64,000 nucleotides of DNA from Clostridiales bacterium (GTDB taxonomy: Bacteria; Bacillota; Clostridia; Saccharofermentanales; Saccharofermentanaceae). This document shows positions 62,540-64,000 of the stretch, piece by piece; the first letter of the stretch is position 1; every line of letters starts with the position of its first letter. The notes below the pieces were generated by a model, which was not told the DNA's origin, did not search any database, and saw nothing but the letters and a program-made list of their open reading frames with translations. The position numbers and the translations under genes are program-made. The stretch spans positions 1 to 64,000 of the forward strand of contig JAFZPX010000053.1 in assembly GCA_017552455.1 (NCBI GenBank), in the 5' to 3' direction.

Positions 62540-64000
62540 GTCTGTTCTCCTCCTCTGTCGCAAGTATCAGTCTGTCGAATGATCCGCCCGGCTTCATCAT
62601 AGGCATAACCAGATCATCCTTGTCGATCGTAAGATCGATGAGAACGGGACCTTCTGCCTTGGAAGCTTCCTCGAATGCATCCTTGAACTCATCTAAGTTC
62701 TCTGCCTTATAGCCCTTGGCGCCGAAGCTCTCGGCAAGCTTAACGAAGTCAGTCTTCCTGTCGAGTGTCGTCTCAGAATATGCCTTGTTATAGAACAATG
62801 TCTGCCACTGTCTAACCATTCCGAGAACTCCGTTATTGAAAAGAACAATAGTAACCGGAACATTATATGTAACTGCAGTGGCAAGCTCATTCAGGTTCAT
62901 ACCGAAGCTTCCGTCACCTGTGAACAATACAGTTCTCTTCTTGCTTCCGTAAGCTGCACCGATAGCAGCACCCATACCGAAGCCCATGGTACCGAGACCG
63001 CCCGAAGAGATCCATGTTCTCTTCTTTTTGAAGTCATAGTACTGAGCAACCCACATCTGGTGCTGTCCAACGTCTGTTACAACGTCCGTATCCTCATCGT
63101 TGATAGCTGCAGCTGCTCTAACCGCATCTCTGGGCAGGAAGTTCTTATACTCCTGTGACGCCTCCTGCTCCATCAGCTTATCAACCTTAGTCATCCAGTT
63201 AGGATTACGCTTATAGTCAACAGCATCGATGAGCTTTCTTAAGAAGTCACTGATATCACAAGCACATCCGAGCTCGAGGTCAACGTTCTTACCAAGCTCA
63301 GCAAAGTCCGCATCAATCTGGATCTTACGTGCACCCTTGGAGAACTTCTCCGTATCACCAGTAGCACGGTCTGAGAATCTAACACCGATGCCGATGATGA
63401 GGTCCGCCTTAGCCATAGCCTTACTTGATGCGTAATGGCCGTGCATACCCTGCATGCCGAGGAATCTTGTAAGCTGTGAAGGAAGCTCAGAAAGGCCCAT
63501 CATGGAGCAGCCGATAACTGCATCGATCTTGTCAGCAAGCTCAGAGATAAGTGCACCAGCCCCTGCTCTTACAGCACCGCCGCCGAAATAGATATAAGGT
63601 CTGTTAGACTCAGCGATAAGAGTTGCAGCATCGTGAACAAGCTTATCGTCAGCAGGCTTAAGAGGCGTCTTCTCTACAGGAGCCTTATATGCGAATTCGC
63701 AAACAGCACCCTGAACATCCTTAGGGATATCAACAAGGACAGGACCCGGGCGGCCTGACTTAGCGATTCTAATCGCCTCTCTAATAGTATCTGCAAGATC
63801 TTCTACATCATGTACCAGGAAGTTGTGCTTCGTGATAGGAAGCGTGATACCTGTGATATCGATCTCCTGGAAACTGTCTCTTCCGATAAGGGAATTGGAT
63901 ACGTTACCCGTTATGGCAAGAAGAGGTACGGAATCAAGATACGCAGTAGCGATACCCGTGACGAGATTCGTAGCACCCGGGCCTGATGTCGCAAGGACGA
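62532..64000 (-). CDS. ilvB: Acetolactate synthase large subunit, 5' part beyond the window
   Basis: The frame is open from the right edge of the window to the stop at 62532 (about 489 residues); no start codon is present before residue MMGLSELP at 63503 because the true start lies outside. The visible part has VLATSGPGATNL (TPP fold), SGRPGPVLVDIPKD, FGGGAVRAGAGALI, SSGGLGTMGFGMGAAIGAAYG and TGDGSFGMNLNELATAV (GDG-x-x-x-N TPP motif). It condenses pyruvate or 2-oxobutyrate to acetolactates. FAD-binding residues are in the visible half as in IlvB homologues. Confidence 0.97.
   Translation of the reverse strand, partial: VLATSGPGATNLVTGIATAYLDSVPLLAITGNVSNSLIGRDSFQEIDITGITLPITKHNFLVHDVEDLADTIREAIRIAKSGRPGPVLVDIPKDVQGAVCEFAYKAPVEKTPLKPADDKLVHDAATLIAESNRPYIYFGGGAVRAGAGALISELADKIDAVIGCSMMGLSELPSQLTRFLGMQGMHGHYASSKAMAKADLIIGIGVRFSDRATGDTEKFSKGARKIQIDADFAELGKNVDLELGCACDISDFLRKLIDAVDYKRNPNWMTKVDKLMEQEASQEYKNFLPRDAVRAAAAINDEDTDVVTDVGQHQMWVAQYYDFKKKRTWISSGGLGTMGFGMGAAIGAAYGSKKRTVLFTGDGSFGMNLNELATAVTYNVPVTIVLFNNGVLGMVRQWQTLFYNKAYSETTLDRKTDFVKLAESFGAKGYKAENLDEFKDAFEEASKAEGPVLIDLTIDKDDLVMPMMKPGGSFDRLILATEEENRHE

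Overview
The window reads as chromosomal DNA of a Gram-positive-type Clostridia bacterium, probably an anaerobic fermenter. The evidence is the gene order rimP-nusA-ylxR-ylxQ-infB-rbfA-nrnA-truB-ribF, PadR/DUF1700 and YunG/DUF4190-type families, a monomeric [FeFe]-hydrogenase-like protein, lipobox lipoproteins and an HPr. I cannot name the genus from sequence alone. There is no phage, transposon, CRISPR array or rRNA. About four fifths of the genes lie on the minus strand, many in tightly overlapping operons (ATGA, TAATG or TGATG junctions).

Layout. 1-4.5 kb: methionine gamma-lyase-like protein, tandem ACT protein, orphan PTS IIC-like membrane protein and a DUF6056-like membrane protein. 4.7-7.6 kb (+): a poly-N-acetylglucosamine synthase in which PgaC and PgaD appear fused, followed by a membrane protein. 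7.6-10.2 kb: chloramphenicol-acetyltransferase/GNAT fusion and a MATE exporter. 10.2 kb: a stand-alone tRNA-Arg(CCU). 10.35-16 kb: a strongly divergent Rnf-like membrane redox cluster in the order C-D-G-(A/E-like)-unknown, with no RnfB, directly downstream of sigma factor rpoD. 17.8-22.4 kb: zinc-ribbon membrane protein, ABC-2 exporter, an HPr variant and a PadR/DUF1700 operon. 22.5-33 kb: rodA, lgt and the nusA-infB translation/transcription operon. 33-36.6 kb: small regulators (a DUF4004 MerR-like/ArsR pair), a P-loop protein, a peptide with a double-glycine leader and an OB-fold-like lipoprotein. 36.6-43.6 kb: a CUT1-type sugar ABC transporter preceded by a RES-domain protein and a MntP-ZIP metal-transporter fusion. 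43.7-49 kb: VWA protein, macro-domain protein, CAP/DUF4214 secreted protein and two paralogous acidic lipoproteins. 48.7-54 kb: cysK, a GH3 beta-glucosidase, a hydrogenase and a phosphodiesterase. 54-59 kb: small membrane proteins, a DUF815 ATPase, YunG, a CPBP protease and an HD-GYP protein with a cellulose-binding-like outer domain. 59.2-64 kb: ilvD, ilvC, ilvH and the 3' part of ilvB (valine/isoleucine synthesis).

How parts may work together (inference). The PgaC-PgaD fusion and the HD-GYP protein could be output and control of cyclic-di-GMP signalling in a surface-polysaccharide programme. The Rnf-like cluster keeps the iron-sulfur motifs of subunit C and the family fold, but has lost or altered the covalent-flavin threonine motifs and RnfB, so it may be a repurposed redox or ion-translocating complex. 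The RES protein (predicted to act on NAD) and the macro-domain protein (ADP-ribose hydrolysis) lie within 4 kb and could act on the same metabolite. I consider the Rnf-like cluster, the PgaC-PgaD fusion, the MntP-ZIP fusion and the recurrent -10-box-to-ATG (leaderless) starts the most interesting observations. No numerical searches or alignments were run; all family calls are by eye.
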